Source: Calothrix anomala FACHB-343 (GTDB taxonomy: Bacteria > Cyanobacteriota > Cyanobacteriia > Cyanobacteriales > Nostocaceae). From it: a stretch of DNA of 60,146 bases. Positions within the stretch are counted from its first letter, which is position 1, and the number at the start of each line of letters is the position of its first letter. Of the stretch, positions 8,501 to 17,191 are shown in pieces. The notes under the pieces are model-generated. The model did not search any database and was not told the origin of the DNA. It was given only the letters and a program-made list of their open reading frames with translations. A program made the translations under genes and the position numbers. Where the stretch lies: NCBI RefSeq assembly GCF_014696435.1, contig NZ_JACJQG010000060.1, positions 1 to 60,146 on the forward strand, given 5' to 3'.

Positions 8501-9160
8501 TTATTTAAACCAAGGTAGTAGTGTAAATGTACCTCTTTCGTACATAATCAGTAAACCTAAGCCGATTAAGACAAAAGGGACAAGATGATGACCGTAGCGG
8601 TTTAATATAGTAGCAATGGCAGGGTGAAGGCTTAAATAATAAGCGATCGCACACCAAACTCCTACCATAATCAAAAATACTATTAAAATGACTCCCAAGC
8701 TGTTTAAATTCTGACCAGCAAATAAGGGAATATATATACTAATATTGTCGCCACCATTAGCAATTGTGACTGCGGCAACTTTATAAGTTTGAGGATGGAG
8801 AATAGTCCAAATAAATGTAAGGATAAAGTTACTCGGTGAAGTTTGTGTAAAATTATCAGATACTGTTTGGACTTCTGAGTTTTCTTGTTCTTTAGATAGT
8901 AATTGCTTCAAACCAATTAAAATTGGTAATATTCCTAATAATCCAATCCATTCTCGTTGTATTACCAAGCCACCAAAAAATCCTGGTAAGCTAGCGAGAA
9001 TAATCGCTAAAAAACCAAGGTACTGACCGATAATAATATGCCGACGACGAAAGTTATTATCTACTTGGGTAAAAAATAACAATAGGATGAATATATCATC
9101 AATATTTGTAGCTGCAAAAGCGATTATTCCTTCAGTGAAAGCTGAACCAAGCTGATTCAT
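8501..9160 (-). CDS. CadD-like cadmium resistance transporter
   Basis: Small membrane protein (219 aa) of the cadmium resistance transporter (CadD) family within the LysE-type fold. The family start is clear: the segment AATNIDDIFILLLFF (residues 16-30) carries the conserved NIDD. Five to six hydrophobic helices follow. CadD proteins confer cadmium tolerance in staphylococci; cyanobacterial relatives are not well characterised, so the ion specificity is an inference. It is convergent with the TauE gene and divergent from the TPS exoprotein gene. Confidence 0.8.
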   Translation of the reverse strand: MNQLGSAFTEGIIAFAATNIDDIFILLLFFTQVDNNFRRRHIIIGQYLGFLAIILASLPGFFGGLVIQREWIGLLGILPILIGLKQLLSKEQENSEVQTVSDNFTQTSPSNFILTFIWTILHPQTYKVAAVTIANGGDNISIYIPLFAGQNLNSLGVILIVFLIMVGVWCAIAYYLSLHPAIATILNRYGHHLVPFVLIGLGLLIMYERGTFTLLPWFK

Positions 9161-9318
9161 GGTGTGATGGTGAGAACTTACAATTTATCACCATACCAAA
9201 TTATGATTGTCGCCATAAATTGAGAAAATTAGGGCTATTTAAACACTTTTACTGGAATTAGTGTTTAAAAATATACGCATTTGGGTATATTAAATTGCGT
9301 ATAAATGGAGGCTAGAGA

Positions 9319-12063
9319 ATGCGATCGCTCTCTATTGGCTGTAGTGGCTTGAATCCCCTATTGGCAAGTTTGATGCTGCTATCGGGAACTATTTTCTTAG
9401 ATCACAACTATGCTCATGGTCAGGTGATATCTGATGGTACTACTAACACCATTGTCAACTCTGGCGATAATAAGTTTACGATTCTTAATGGAATTAACCA
9501 AGGCAATAATTTATTTCATAGCTTTAGTAATTTTTCTGTCCCAACTGGTAAGACAGCCACCTTTGATTTAGTTAATACACCAAATATTACAAGCATATTT
9601 AGTCGGGTAACTGGTGGGAATATTTCTCAAATTGACGGGTTGATTAACACAATCAATAGCAATAACTCAGTAAGTTTATTTTTGCTGAATCCAGCCGGGA
9701 TTGTATTTGGGGCGAATGCCAGTTTAAATATTGGCGGTGCGTTTGTGGGGACAACGGCGACTAGTATCAAATTTGCGGATGGGGTGGAATTTAGTGCAGT
9801 AAACTCCGCAACACCACCATTATTAACCATGAGTGTACCTGTGGGATTGCAACTAGGAGCTAATGCTGGTGGGATTCGCACCCAAGGTAACTCACCAGCC
9901 AATTTCCTGTACGGTTCCCCACAAATATTCAAGGCGGAAACTGTAGCGTTGATTGGTAGTGATATCGATATTAATCAGACTTATCTGACTAATCCTGGTG
10001 GTAGAGTCGAATTATGGGCATTGAGAAATACTGAAGTAGGTTTGAATAATCAAGCAGGATTACAACTCACTAGCCCTGCTGTGGCTGATTGGGGAAATAT
10101 TTTGCTCAGACAGTCTTCATATATCCAGACTAACGGCTTGAATGGCGCAGCAATCAACATTCGGGGGCGAGGTTTGACACTTCAGGACGGTTCGCAAATC
10201 AGTTCTAGCACTGGAACCTTAGGAAAAGGGCAAGGAATCAACATTAAAACTACAGAATTTGTAGATTTGTTGGGTGCATCCGCCGCCGATCAATATCCTA
10301 CCTCTGGTTTACACACTAGCGTCATGGGGAATCAAGGTAGAGCCGGAGATATTACAGTCGAAACCGGGCGTTTACGTTTAGCAAATGGAGCTTGGATTGA
10401 GTCTACTCTGAGTTCTCCCTTCGACTTTATATCCTTTAACTTCATCCCCAGTAATGACTCCAGAACGGGAGATATTAATATTAAAGCTGCAGATGTGGAA
10501 GTTACTGGTTACAATCGATTTCCATACGCATTTCTAGGTTCTGATTTAGGTCTATACTTTGCTAGCGCTATTACTACTTTAATTAGCGGTGGTCACTCGA
10601 ATGAAAATGGCAAGGTAACTATTGATGCTCAAAGGGTGAGTCTGCTTGATGGTGGTTTTATTAGTGCAGATTTGATCGGCTTTTATATCCCTGGTTTTTC
10701 TGAGTCTCCCACCATCGGTAAGTCCGGAGACATTGTGATTCGAGCCTCCGAGAAACTAGAAATTTCGGGAGTGGGCGTGGATGGCTCAAACAGTGCTGTG
10801 ATTAGTTCAATTCAACCTTTTACATTAGGGCAAGCTGGCAATATTTTAATTAATACTGCTCACCTGACGCTGTCAAAAGGTGGCTCTGTGGCTAATGATG
10901 TCACAGGAAGTGGTCAAGCGGGAAATATAGAGATTCATGCTCAGGATGTAGAAGTTAGCGACCCAGTAATCAATACTTTTAACCAAGGGGTGAGTGGTAT
11001 TACTGTGGGATTGGGTAAGGATGCTGTTGGTCAAGGTGGGACAATTAACCTGACAGCAGATAACTTGCGTGTGTTTAACGGTGGACAGATCACTTCCTCC
11101 AGCTTAGGTCAGGGATCTGCTGGTAGTGTTAACCTCAAGGTGAAAAATATTGACGTACAAGGAACTTCCCAAAACATAATAAATGGTAGCTATTTGCCCA
11201 GTGCGATCGCTGCATCCTCCGCTACTAGCTTGGCTGCGGGTTCTATCAATATTACATCAAACAACGTGGGTGTTAAAGATAATGCAGTAATTACTGTCAG
11301 TAATACAGGCAATGGCGATGCAGGTAACCTCAATATTACAGCCAATAACCTCTTCCTGGACAATAACGCCAGCTTACGTTCTGAGGTGAATGGCGGCGGT
11401 CAGGGTAATATCTACCTCAATGTCAATGATGTTCTTCTCTTACGGCATGGTAGTAAAATTATTACTAATGCTTTAAGTGCTTCCACAGGTGGCAACATTA
11501 ATATTAATGTGGGGTCGATGGTGGCTGTACCAACTGAAAACAGCGATATTTCGGCGAATGCTATTTTAGGAAGCGGTGGCAATATCCAAATTACCACTCA
11601 AGGTATCTTTGGGTTAAAGTTTCAAGCACAACCTACAACAAATAGTGACATCACTGCTAGTTCACAATTTGGGCTGAGTGGTGATGTCCAAGTCAATACA
11701 ATTGGTGTTGACCCAAATTCGGGTTTAGTGGAACTACCAGAGAATGTCACCGATTCATCGCAGCAAATTGCTTCCGGTTGTGCAGCAAATACTGGTAGCA
11801 CGTTTGTTGCTATAGGTAGGGGTGGAACACCGCAAAATCCAACGCAGGAACTCAGGAGCGATCGCACTTGGTCTGACACCCGCGATCTTTCTGCATATCA
11901 GGAAAATGGTGCAGTTACAGCACAAATACCTCCATTACCAAGAACTCTCGTGCAAGCTACTGCTTGGCATCGTCGTACCGATGGCAAAATTGAGTTAGTA
12001 GCAGCGCCATCTTCCGCAAATACACAGATGCAGTTAAGTTGTGCGGCGCTTTCTCAAAGTTAA
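9319..12063 (+). CDS. TpsA-type filamentous haemagglutinin N-terminal domain exoprotein
   Basis: Large secreted protein (914 aa). A signal peptide occupies about residues 1-35. The two-partner-secretion (haemagglutination activity) domain follows, with NGINQGNNLFHSFSNF and the NPNG-box-like LLNPAGIVFGANASL. The rest is a long run of beta-helix-like repeats rich in G, N, S and T. The C-terminal region, with two cysteines (near residues 820 and 908), is of the type common in cyanobacterial FHA-N proteins. It should leave the cell through a TpsB outer-membrane pore, but none is encoded nearby. GGAGG (9307-9311) supports ATG 9319; the start codon itself is part of ATGCGATCGC, a HIP1 site. Adhesion or cell-surface function is inferred from the family. 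Confidence 0.88.
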   Translation: MRSLSIGCSGLNPLLASLMLLSGTIFLDHNYAHGQVISDGTTNTIVNSGDNKFTILNGINQGNNLFHSFSNFSVPTGKTATFDLVNTPNITSIFSRVTGGNISQIDGLINTINSNNSVSLFLLNPAGIVFGANASLNIGGAFVGTTATSIKFADGVEFSAVNSATPPLLTMSVPVGLQLGANAGGIRTQGNSPANFLYGSPQIFKAETVALIGSDIDINQTYLTNPGGRVELWALRNTEVGLNNQAGLQLTSPAVADWGNILLRQSSYIQTNGLNGAAINIRGRGLTLQDGSQISSSTGTLGKGQGINIKTTEFVDLLGASAADQYPTSGLHTSVMGNQGRAGDITVETGRLRLANGAWIESTLSSPFDFISFNFIPSNDSRTGDINIKAADVEVTGYNRFPYAFLGSDLGLYFASAITTLISGGHSNENGKVTIDAQRVSLLDGGFISADLIGFYIPGFSESPTIGKSGDIVIRASEKLEISGVGVDGSNSAVISSIQPFTLGQAGNILINTAHLTLSKGGSVANDVTGSGQAGNIEIHAQDVEVSDPVINTFNQGVSGITVGLGKDAVGQGGTINLTADNLRVFNGGQITSSSLGQGSAGSVNLKVKNIDVQGTSQNIINGSYLPSAIAASSATSLAAGSINITSNNVGVKDNAVITVSNTGNGDAGNLNITANNLFLDNNASLRSEVNGGGQGNIYLNVNDVLLLRHGSKIITNALSASTGGNININVGSMVAVPTENSDISANAILGSGGNIQITTQGIFGLKFQAQPTTNSDITASSQFGLSGDVQVNTIGVDPNSGLVELPENVTDSSQQIASGCAANTGSTFVAIGRGGTPQNPTQELRSDRTWSDTRDLSAYQENGAVTAQIPPLPRTLVQATAWHRRTDGKIELVAAPSSANTQMQLSCAALSQS

Positions 12064-12081
12064 CTGGCTTCATGAAAATTG

Positions 12082-12203
12082 CTATAGCAGGACTTACAAG
12101 CCAGCTACGGAAAATCGTAGACAAGCACTGTATTCCCTAAGATTACTGCTGAGGCGGCAGAGAAAGGAGAATTTCTTAGAGTTTTAGCGTAAGTCCTATA
12201 TAG
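12082..12203. mobile_element. 122-bp MITE-like element
   Basis: Terminal inverted repeats CTATAGCAGGACTTAC (12082-12097) and the complement of GTAAGTCCTATATAG (12189-12203) match except for two bases. There is no coding capacity. The ends resemble those of GGACTTACG-type cyanobacterial insertion sequences, which is from memory and not proven here. It lies between the TPS gene and cysK. Confidence 0.5.
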
Positions 12204-12272
12204 TGAGTTTTTATCGGGGTTTGATGTCAAAAAATGCTAAAAATACCCAGTAAATCAGTCTGAAATTAAGTT

Positions 12273-13235
12273 TTAGACTTTACTTAACCATTCACTTTCC
12301 TCTGGATCTCTAAACAATGAGGTGCTAAGGTAGCGTTCGCCAAAGCTGGGTTGTACCATGACAATGAGACGACCTTCATTTTCTGGACGTTTGGCTACTT
12401 CGATGGCAGCATATAAAGCCGCGCCAGCCGAAATACCTGATAGTAACCCTTCTTCTTTGGCTAAACGACGGCTGTATGAAATCGCCTGTTCGTCTGTGAC
12501 TTCAATAATTTCATCTACCAAATCTGGGCGGTAAATAGCGGGGACAAATCCGGGGCCGATTCCTTGAATTTTATGGGGGCCTGGTTTACCACCAGCCAAT
12601 ACTGGGCTGTTAATGGGTTCAACTGCGATCGCTTTAAAGCTGGGTTTGCGTTGTTTAATCACTTCGGAAACCCCTGTGATTGTCCCGCCAGTACCCACGC
12701 CAGCAATGAGAATATCTACTTGTCCATCTGTATCCGCCCAAATTTCTTCTGCGGTAGTTAAAGCATGAATTTTGGGATTAGCCGGGTTGCGGAATTGCTG
12801 CAACATATAGGCGTTGGGCGTTTTGGCGACAATTTGCTCTGCACGAGCGATCGCGCCTCGCATTCCTTCTACCCCTGGTGTTAACTCTAATTGCGCCCCA
12901 TAAGCTTTTAGCATTGCCCGCCGTTCCTGGCTCATTGTATCGGGCATCGCTAGAATAAGATGGTAGCCCTTGGCGGCTGCAACCATTGCCAGAGCAATAC
13001 CTGTATTTCCAGAGGTAGGCTCGACTAAAGTTGTTTTTCCTGGCTCTATCCAACCGGCTTTCTCTGCGGCTTCCACCATGCTGACACCAATTCTGTCTTT
13101 CACAGACGAAGCTGGGTTCATGCTTTCTAGCTTCACCAAAATTTGCGCCAGTGCGCCTGCTGATTGGGGAATCTTATTTAATTGAACTAAAGGCGTCCGT
13201 CCGACTAACTGTGTGATGTCTTTTGCTATCCGCAT
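12273..13235 (-). CDS. cysK: Cysteine synthase A (O-acetylserine sulfhydrylase)
   Basis: Makes L-cysteine from O-acetylserine and sulfide in the cytoplasm, using pyridoxal phosphate. The PLP lysine is K46 in NPASSVKDR. The substrate loop TSGNTG is at 74-79, the phosphate-binding GTGGT follows near residue 180, and SFGERYLST is at the C-terminus. Length 320 aa is typical. It lies 18 bp downstream of an Rrf2 regulator on the same strand, and cysE, which makes its substrate, is transcribed divergently from the regulator. This arrangement suggests sulfur- or O-acetylserine-responsive control. Confidence 0.95.
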   Translation of the reverse strand: MRIAKDITQLVGRTPLVQLNKIPQSAGALAQILVKLESMNPASSVKDRIGVSMVEAAEKAGWIEPGKTTLVEPTSGNTGIALAMVAAAKGYHLILAMPDTMSQERRAMLKAYGAQLELTPGVEGMRGAIARAEQIVAKTPNAYMLQQFRNPANPKIHALTTAEEIWADTDGQVDILIAGVGTGGTITGVSEVIKQRKPSFKAIAVEPINSPVLAGGKPGPHKIQGIGPGFVPAIYRPDLVDEIIEVTDEQAISYSRRLAKEEGLLSGISAGAALYAAIEVAKRPENEGRLIVMVQPSFGERYLSTSLFRDPEESEWLSKV

Positions 13236-13253
13236 CAGGGTACTCCTGCGTAA

Positions 13254-13721
13254 CTAGATGTAATACATGGGACTCTGTTGTAAACGAGCCTCTCTTTGCT
13301 GGCATAAGTCTTGGAGTGTATAGCTTTTTAACACCTCTATGGAGGCTGTATTAGCTTGTTCCCAGACTTCATAGACGAGGCTTCTTTCGAGGGTGGGGGA
13401 TGTTGAATTGTCTTTGTCTTTGCGTTCGCCTTCCACCACAGTCACAATCTCCAATAAAGTAATCTGCCAAGGCTCCCTTACTAATACAAAACCGCCTTTA
13501 GAGCCGCGTTGACTTTGCACCAAACCAGCACGCCGCAGGTTGGTCAAAATTTGTTCTAGATAGCGTTCTGGTATGGGTTGCTTGGCTGTAATCTCACTCA
13601 TGGTTAGAGGGACTTTTTTACTGTGGTTACCTGCTAACTCTAAAAGTGCTAGCAGTGCGTATTCGACTTTAGACGACAGATCCAGGAGGGCGTAGGTTTG
13701 AGTGTTCAAGTCTTTAATCAA
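13254..13721 (-). CDS. Rrf2-family transcriptional regulator (sulfur assimilation)
   Basis: Rrf2/IscR/CymR-type winged-helix repressor (up to 155 aa), with the family start LSSKVEYALLALLELA and the recognition region LRRAGLVQSQRGSKGGFVL. No iron-sulfur cysteine trio of the IscR type is visible, which favours a CymR-like cysteine-synthase-linked regulator; B. subtilis CymR pairs with CysK. The start is uncertain. TTG 13721 is the longest form, but a motif ATACGGTAGGTCGATTGA (13726-13743) and an AT-rich -10-like stretch abut it, so translation may start further in. It is cotranscribed with cysK, and probably autoregulated. Confidence 0.85.
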   Translation of the reverse strand: MIKDLNTQTYALLDLSSKVEYALLALLELAGNHSKKVPLTMSEITAKQPIPERYLEQILTNLRRAGLVQSQRGSKGGFVLVREPWQITLLEIVTVVEGERKDKDNSTSPTLERSLVYEVWEQANTASIEVLKSYTLQDLCQQREARLQQSPMYYI

Positions 13722-13725
13722 TATA

Positions 13726-13831
13726 ATACGGTAGGTCGATTGATTTAGCGTAAGTTTCTGCTGTTAAAAGTATAGTATGCGATCGCATTTTTTCTTCGCA
13801 AAATTGTACGTATACCTATCGACTTACCGTA
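13726..13831. promoter_or_regulatory. Two inverted copies of a putative Rrf2 operator
   Basis: TACGGTAGGTCGAT (13727-13740) and, on the other strand, TACGGTAAGTCGAT (complement of 13818-13831) face each other between the rrf2-cysK and cysE genes. A third copy stands before the TauE exporter (7298). Shared sequence at three sulfur-related genes suggests one regulator, most simply the Rrf2 protein encoded next door. Binding is inferred. Confidence 0.5.
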
Positions 13832-13921
13832 GATTATCTTATAAAATTTTGATAAATAGTGTGAATATTTAGAAAAATTCCCAATCCTCGCCCATCAAAG
13901 ACCTTCTCACTCAAGGGATGT

Positions 13922-14647
13922 ATGTTACTAACTGATTTGCGAACCATATATGAGCGCGACCCCGCAGCGCGTAACTGGCTAGAGGTATTGTTTTGTTATC
14001 CTGGGCTGCAAGCCTTGCTATTTCATCGCCTAGCCCATAGGCTCTATAAAATCGGGGTTCCCTTCTTTCCACGATTTATTTCCCATATCAGCCGATTTTT
14101 AACGGGGATTGAAATTCACCCTGGTGCAGTTATTGGTAAGGGTGTATTTATCGATCATGGTATGGGGGTAGTAATTGGCGAGACAGCCATTATCGGTGAT
14201 TATGCGCTGATATATCAAGGCGTGACTCTTGGTGGGACAGGGAAAGAGACTGGTAAACGCCATCCCACATTAGGTAGCCATGTAGTAGTGGGAGCAGGTG
14301 CAAAAGTTTTGGGAAATATTCAAATAGGCGATCGCGTCCGTGTCGGTGCAGGTTCGGTAGTCTTGCGCGATGTACCTAGCGATACTACTGTTGTAGGTAT
14401 TCCCGGAAGAATCACTCGCCAGAACAACGCAAATGGCGATATTCTCGCACATGGTAAAGTCAGGGACGTAGAAGCAGAAGCCATCCGCGCCTTATTTGAA
14501 CGAGTCAAAGACTTAGAAAAACAGCTAGAACATTTACAAACTGAGCCAAATGTATCGCCAATTGAAGTAGATGAAGCAGTAATTGATACTAGCCATTCAG
14601 AGAGCGATCGTGTAATTGAAGACTTTCTTGATGGTGCGGGAATTTAA
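13922..14647 (+). CDS. cysE: Serine O-acetyltransferase
   Basis: Acetylates serine with acetyl-CoA to give O-acetylserine, the committed step of cysteine synthesis. The left-handed beta-helix hexapeptide domain is clear ([17 protein letters not shown], then QGVTLGGTG and [10 protein letters not shown]). At 241 aa it is shorter at the N-terminus than enterobacterial CysE, as in other cyanobacteria. The acidic C-terminal tail beyond the beta-helix carries a coiled-coil-like segment ([12 protein letters not shown]). It is divergent from rrf2-cysK, sharing the regulatory region. Confidence 0.93.
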   Translation: MLLTDLRTIYERDPAARNWLEVLFCYPGLQALLFHRLAHRLYKIGVPFFPRFISHISRFLTGIEIHPGAVIGKGVFIDHGMGVVIGETAIIGDYALIYQGVTLGGTGKETGKRHPTLGSHVVVGAGAKVLGNIQIGDRVRVGAGSVVLRDVPSDTTVVGIPGRITRQNNANGDILAHGKVRDVEAEAIRALFERVKDLEKQLEHLQTEPNVSPIEVDEAVIDTSHSESDRVIEDFLDGAGI

Positions 14648-14650
14648 TTA

Positions 14651-14685
14651 GTCAACAGTCAACAGTCAACAGTCAACAGTCAACA
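14651..14685. repeat. Heptamer repeat (GTCAACA)5
   Basis: Five exact copies of GTCAACA, equivalent to the CAACAGT short tandem repeat described in Anabaena and its relatives, follow immediately after cysE. Confidence 0.9.
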
Positions 14686-14757
14686 ATCTCCATTTCTTCC
14701 TGCTGTTCTACATTTCCCTCCGTGTTAGATATTGTGGAACAGAACAGGAATATAGGA

Positions 14758-15513
14758 ATGTTGCTCAAACTTTCTCTGGAATCTCCATTATTTATTTTCT
14801 TAATAGTTATTAGCTTTTTATTGGTAACTTTTACTGCTTGGTTATCACAACGTCCTTTAGAGTTAAGACCCTTTGGATTTGATGATATTATGCAGTTACT
14901 TGCGTTACCATTTTTTATTTCTTTATTATTAGAGCGTTCCTTAGAAGTTTTTATTACTACTTGGCGAGGCCCCACCACAGAACAGTTAGAAGTAACTATT
15001 CAGCAACAAAATTTCCTGATTACTGAGAAACGCAAATTAATCGTAGAACAACAACAAAGTCAAATTCCTTATGTAGAAGCCAATCCTATACAAGTTAATC
15101 AATCAGGCGGAACTACTTTAGAACAGCAATTGATTCAAGATTATCCGCCAATCCCTGTTGTAGATTCATCCTCACAAATAAAAGTATATATTGATGAATT
15201 AAATAGTATAATTAACAATTTAAATGCTATAGAGCGTCAACGTTTAGCTTATAAGTCTAATACAAGAATAATTGCGTTATGGACTTCGCTATTATGTGGC
15301 TTATTAATTAGCGCAATTGGCATTCGTTCCTTAGAACCGCTAATAATTCTTGATGCTAGTAATCCTATTCAACTAATTATATTTCGTTGTTTTGATGCTT
15401 TCTTAACTGGTGGCTTAATTGCTGGCGGTAGCGAGGGAATACACAAATTTACCCAAGTTTTTACCGATTTTTTAGAAGCGACTTCCAGACAAGCTAAAGA
15501 TAGAAGATTGTAG
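14758..15513 (+). CDS. Unknown membrane protein with central coiled coil
   Basis: Not recognised. It has 251 aa from ATG 14758; a GTG at 14722 would add 12 residues. There are two N-terminal membrane helices (about residues 9-32 and 46-66), a hydrophilic Q/E-rich coiled-coil segment (about 77-110), then two more hydrophobic stretches (about 170-192 and 205-225). The final part, rich in F and acidic residues, is EGIHKFTQVFTDF. The gene stands alone downstream of cysE beyond a heptamer array. No enzymatic motif is visible. Function unknown. Confidence 0.6.
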   Translation: MLLKLSLESPLFIFLIVISFLLVTFTAWLSQRPLELRPFGFDDIMQLLALPFFISLLLERSLEVFITTWRGPTTEQLEVTIQQQNFLITEKRKLIVEQQQSQIPYVEANPIQVNQSGGTTLEQQLIQDYPPIPVVDSSSQIKVYIDELNSIINNLNAIERQRLAYKSNTRIIALWTSLLCGLLISAIGIRSLEPLIILDASNPIQLIIFRCFDAFLTGGLIAGGSEGIHKFTQVFTDFLEATSRQAKDRRL

Positions 15514-15618
15514 TGAAATAGCAAAGTAATCAAATCATCCCTCTAAATTCAAGCCTGGAATTTGCTTCTGTGTCAATCAGTCAATACGGTTCAGTTAGCG
15601 TCAAAAAATTGATTTAGC

Positions 15619-15737
15619 GTAGGTTGGGGAGCCACTGCGTTGGACGGGTTTCCCGGCTTGAAGCAAGTGGCGTTTGAGGGACGAAACCCAACATTTTCGG
15701 CGCTTTGTTGGGTTTCACTTCGTTCAACCCAACCTAC
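15619..15737. repeat. Interspersed hairpin repeat (GTAGGTTGGG ends)
   Basis: Ends GTAGGTTGGG (15619-15628) and CCCAACCTAC (15728-15737) are exact inverted repeats. The interior carries further GGGTTTC/GAAACCC pairings. Related fragments are found near 20401-20430 and 21250-21280. It is a common intergenic element of filamentous cyanobacteria and sits between convergent genes, so it could act as a transcription barrier. Confidence 0.75.
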
Positions 15738-15769
15738 ATTTATCCGTATTTTCGTTACGCCAACCGACA

Positions 15770-16411
15770 TTAATTATTTAACTCTTCTGTAAGTAGTGAG
15801 TATTCATCTAGAGATTGTTGTAAGGAAGTCACAGAAATACCACTATCTCCTAAATAATTTTCTGGCTGAAGATTATCTAGCATTATTTCTACATCATCAT
15901 AAACATGTATTAAAGAGCGAACTTTATCTGATACAAATCCTTCTTTAACTGTATGGTCAAGATATGCCAGTAAAGTATTAAAAAAACCAGCCACATTCAG
16001 CAAAATGATAGGTTTTTTATGCATATCAAGATGCGCCCAAGTGACAATTTCAAATAATTCATCTAATGTACCAACACCGCCAGGAAGCGCCACAAAAGCA
16101 TTTGATAATTTGTACATCATAGCTTTGCGATCGTGCATAGTATTTGTGGTTATGAGTGAAGATAATCGAGGATGAGCAATTTCATAAGACATGAGAACTT
16201 CTGGCATCACTCCAACAACATAACCGCCAGCATTCAGACATTCAGTTGCAATTGTACCCATCAATCCAATAGAAGCACCACCATATACTAACCCAATTTG
16301 GCGTTTTGCCATACTCTTACCCAAAGTAGCGGCAATATTTTGATATGCAGGGTTAGTTCCAGATTGAGAACCGCAAAACACGCAAATACTAAACTCTGGT
16401 TGTACGCTCAT
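15770..16411 (-). CDS. LOG family protein (nucleotide 5'-monophosphate phosphoribohydrolase)
   Basis: Lysine-decarboxylase-like Rossmann protein (213 aa). Signature motifs are GGASIGLMG and the catalytic PGGVGTLDELFE. LOG enzymes cleave the ribose-phosphate bond of cytokinin ribotides or of AMP-like nucleotides. Cytokinin activation is known in plants and some bacteria, while the bacterial role is often unclear. The N-terminus, CVFCGSQSGTNPAY, is typical. It stands alone. Upstream DNA (16510-16560) carries short CTCCGCGTACC/TTTGCG repeats and no gene. Confidence 0.88.
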   Translation of the reverse strand: MSVQPEFSICVFCGSQSGTNPAYQNIAATLGKSMAKRQIGLVYGGASIGLMGTIATECLNAGGYVVGVMPEVLMSYEIAHPRLSSLITTNTMHDRKAMMYKLSNAFVALPGGVGTLDELFEIVTWAHLDMHKKPIILLNVAGFFNTLLAYLDHTVKEGFVSDKVRSLIHVYDDVEIMLDNLQPENYLGDSGISVTSLQQSLDEYSLLTEELNN

Positions 16412-16734
16412 AGTACCGATATTGAAAGATATAACGAGATTTTAGCGCTAGTACTAGAACCGCACAAAATAACTCCAAAATTAGCTAAATCCAAACTTTC
16501 CTTAATTCCTCACAAATCCTCCGCGTACCTTTGCGCATACCTCCGCGTACCTTTGCGTTTAACTTCCAACCCTGAATCCACCACGATTTTATGCAAAGCT
16601 ATACTAAGCCAGATTAATCATTAATGAATATAAAATGCAAAAAGATTGATTGAGATAGATGAAACTCGCCAACAAGTTATGTAAATAGCACAGTAATTGA
16701 ATTTAAAAAAAGTTTTTGTATATTGAGGTTAGGT

Positions 16735-17082
16735 ATGTCTAAATTTTATGAATTACTGCAAAAAGTAAAAAAAAGACCATCTTTGTATTTAGGCAAGCGT
16801 TCATTAAGTCATTTACAAGTATTTTTAGATGCATACACTTTTGCTCGCCGCGAAATTGGTATTGAACCTACAGAACAAGAACAGGATTTTGAAGAGTTTC
16901 AAGAATGGATAGAGCAAAGATTTAATCAAGTTAACACTCAATCTTGGAGTCGAATTATTTTGTTTTATTCTGAAGATGAAAGTGATGCATTAGATAAATT
17001 TTTTGAATTATTTGAAGAGTTTTCACAACGCCATCAAAGTTTAGAAGCTAATCAAATAGCTCATGTAAAGTCTGGAGTCTGA
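16735..17082 (+). CDS. Small protein of unknown function
   Basis: 115 aa from ATG 16735, with GAGG just upstream; a TTG at 16723 would add four residues. It is acidic and helical, with a conserved-looking block RPSLYLGKRSLSHLQVFLDA near the N-terminus and several F/E-rich helices. The RPxLYLGxxSL block reminds me of small bacterial proteins sometimes found as immunity-like genes, but I cannot assign a family with confidence. It lies between a LOG gene and the convergent photolyase gene. No toxin partner is seen. Confidence 0.5.
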   Translation: MSKFYELLQKVKKRPSLYLGKRSLSHLQVFLDAYTFARREIGIEPTEQEQDFEEFQEWIEQRFNQVNTQSWSRIILFYSEDESDALDKFFELFEEFSQRHQSLEANQIAHVKSGV

Positions 17083-17191
17083 AATCTTTTTGAAGATAGG
17101 CTTGGAATAGCGATCGCATAATTTTTTACCTCAAAAGCGATCGCTTAAAAATAACTTATAGATAATGTTAATCTAAAAGCGATCGCACTAC
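17083..17191. repeat. HIP1 cluster
   Basis: Three GCGATCGC octamers lie within about 75 bp (about 17110, 17138 and 17178) in the gap between two convergent genes. HIP1 is the highly iterated cyanobacterial palindrome. Nothing else is seen in this gap. Confidence 0.7.
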
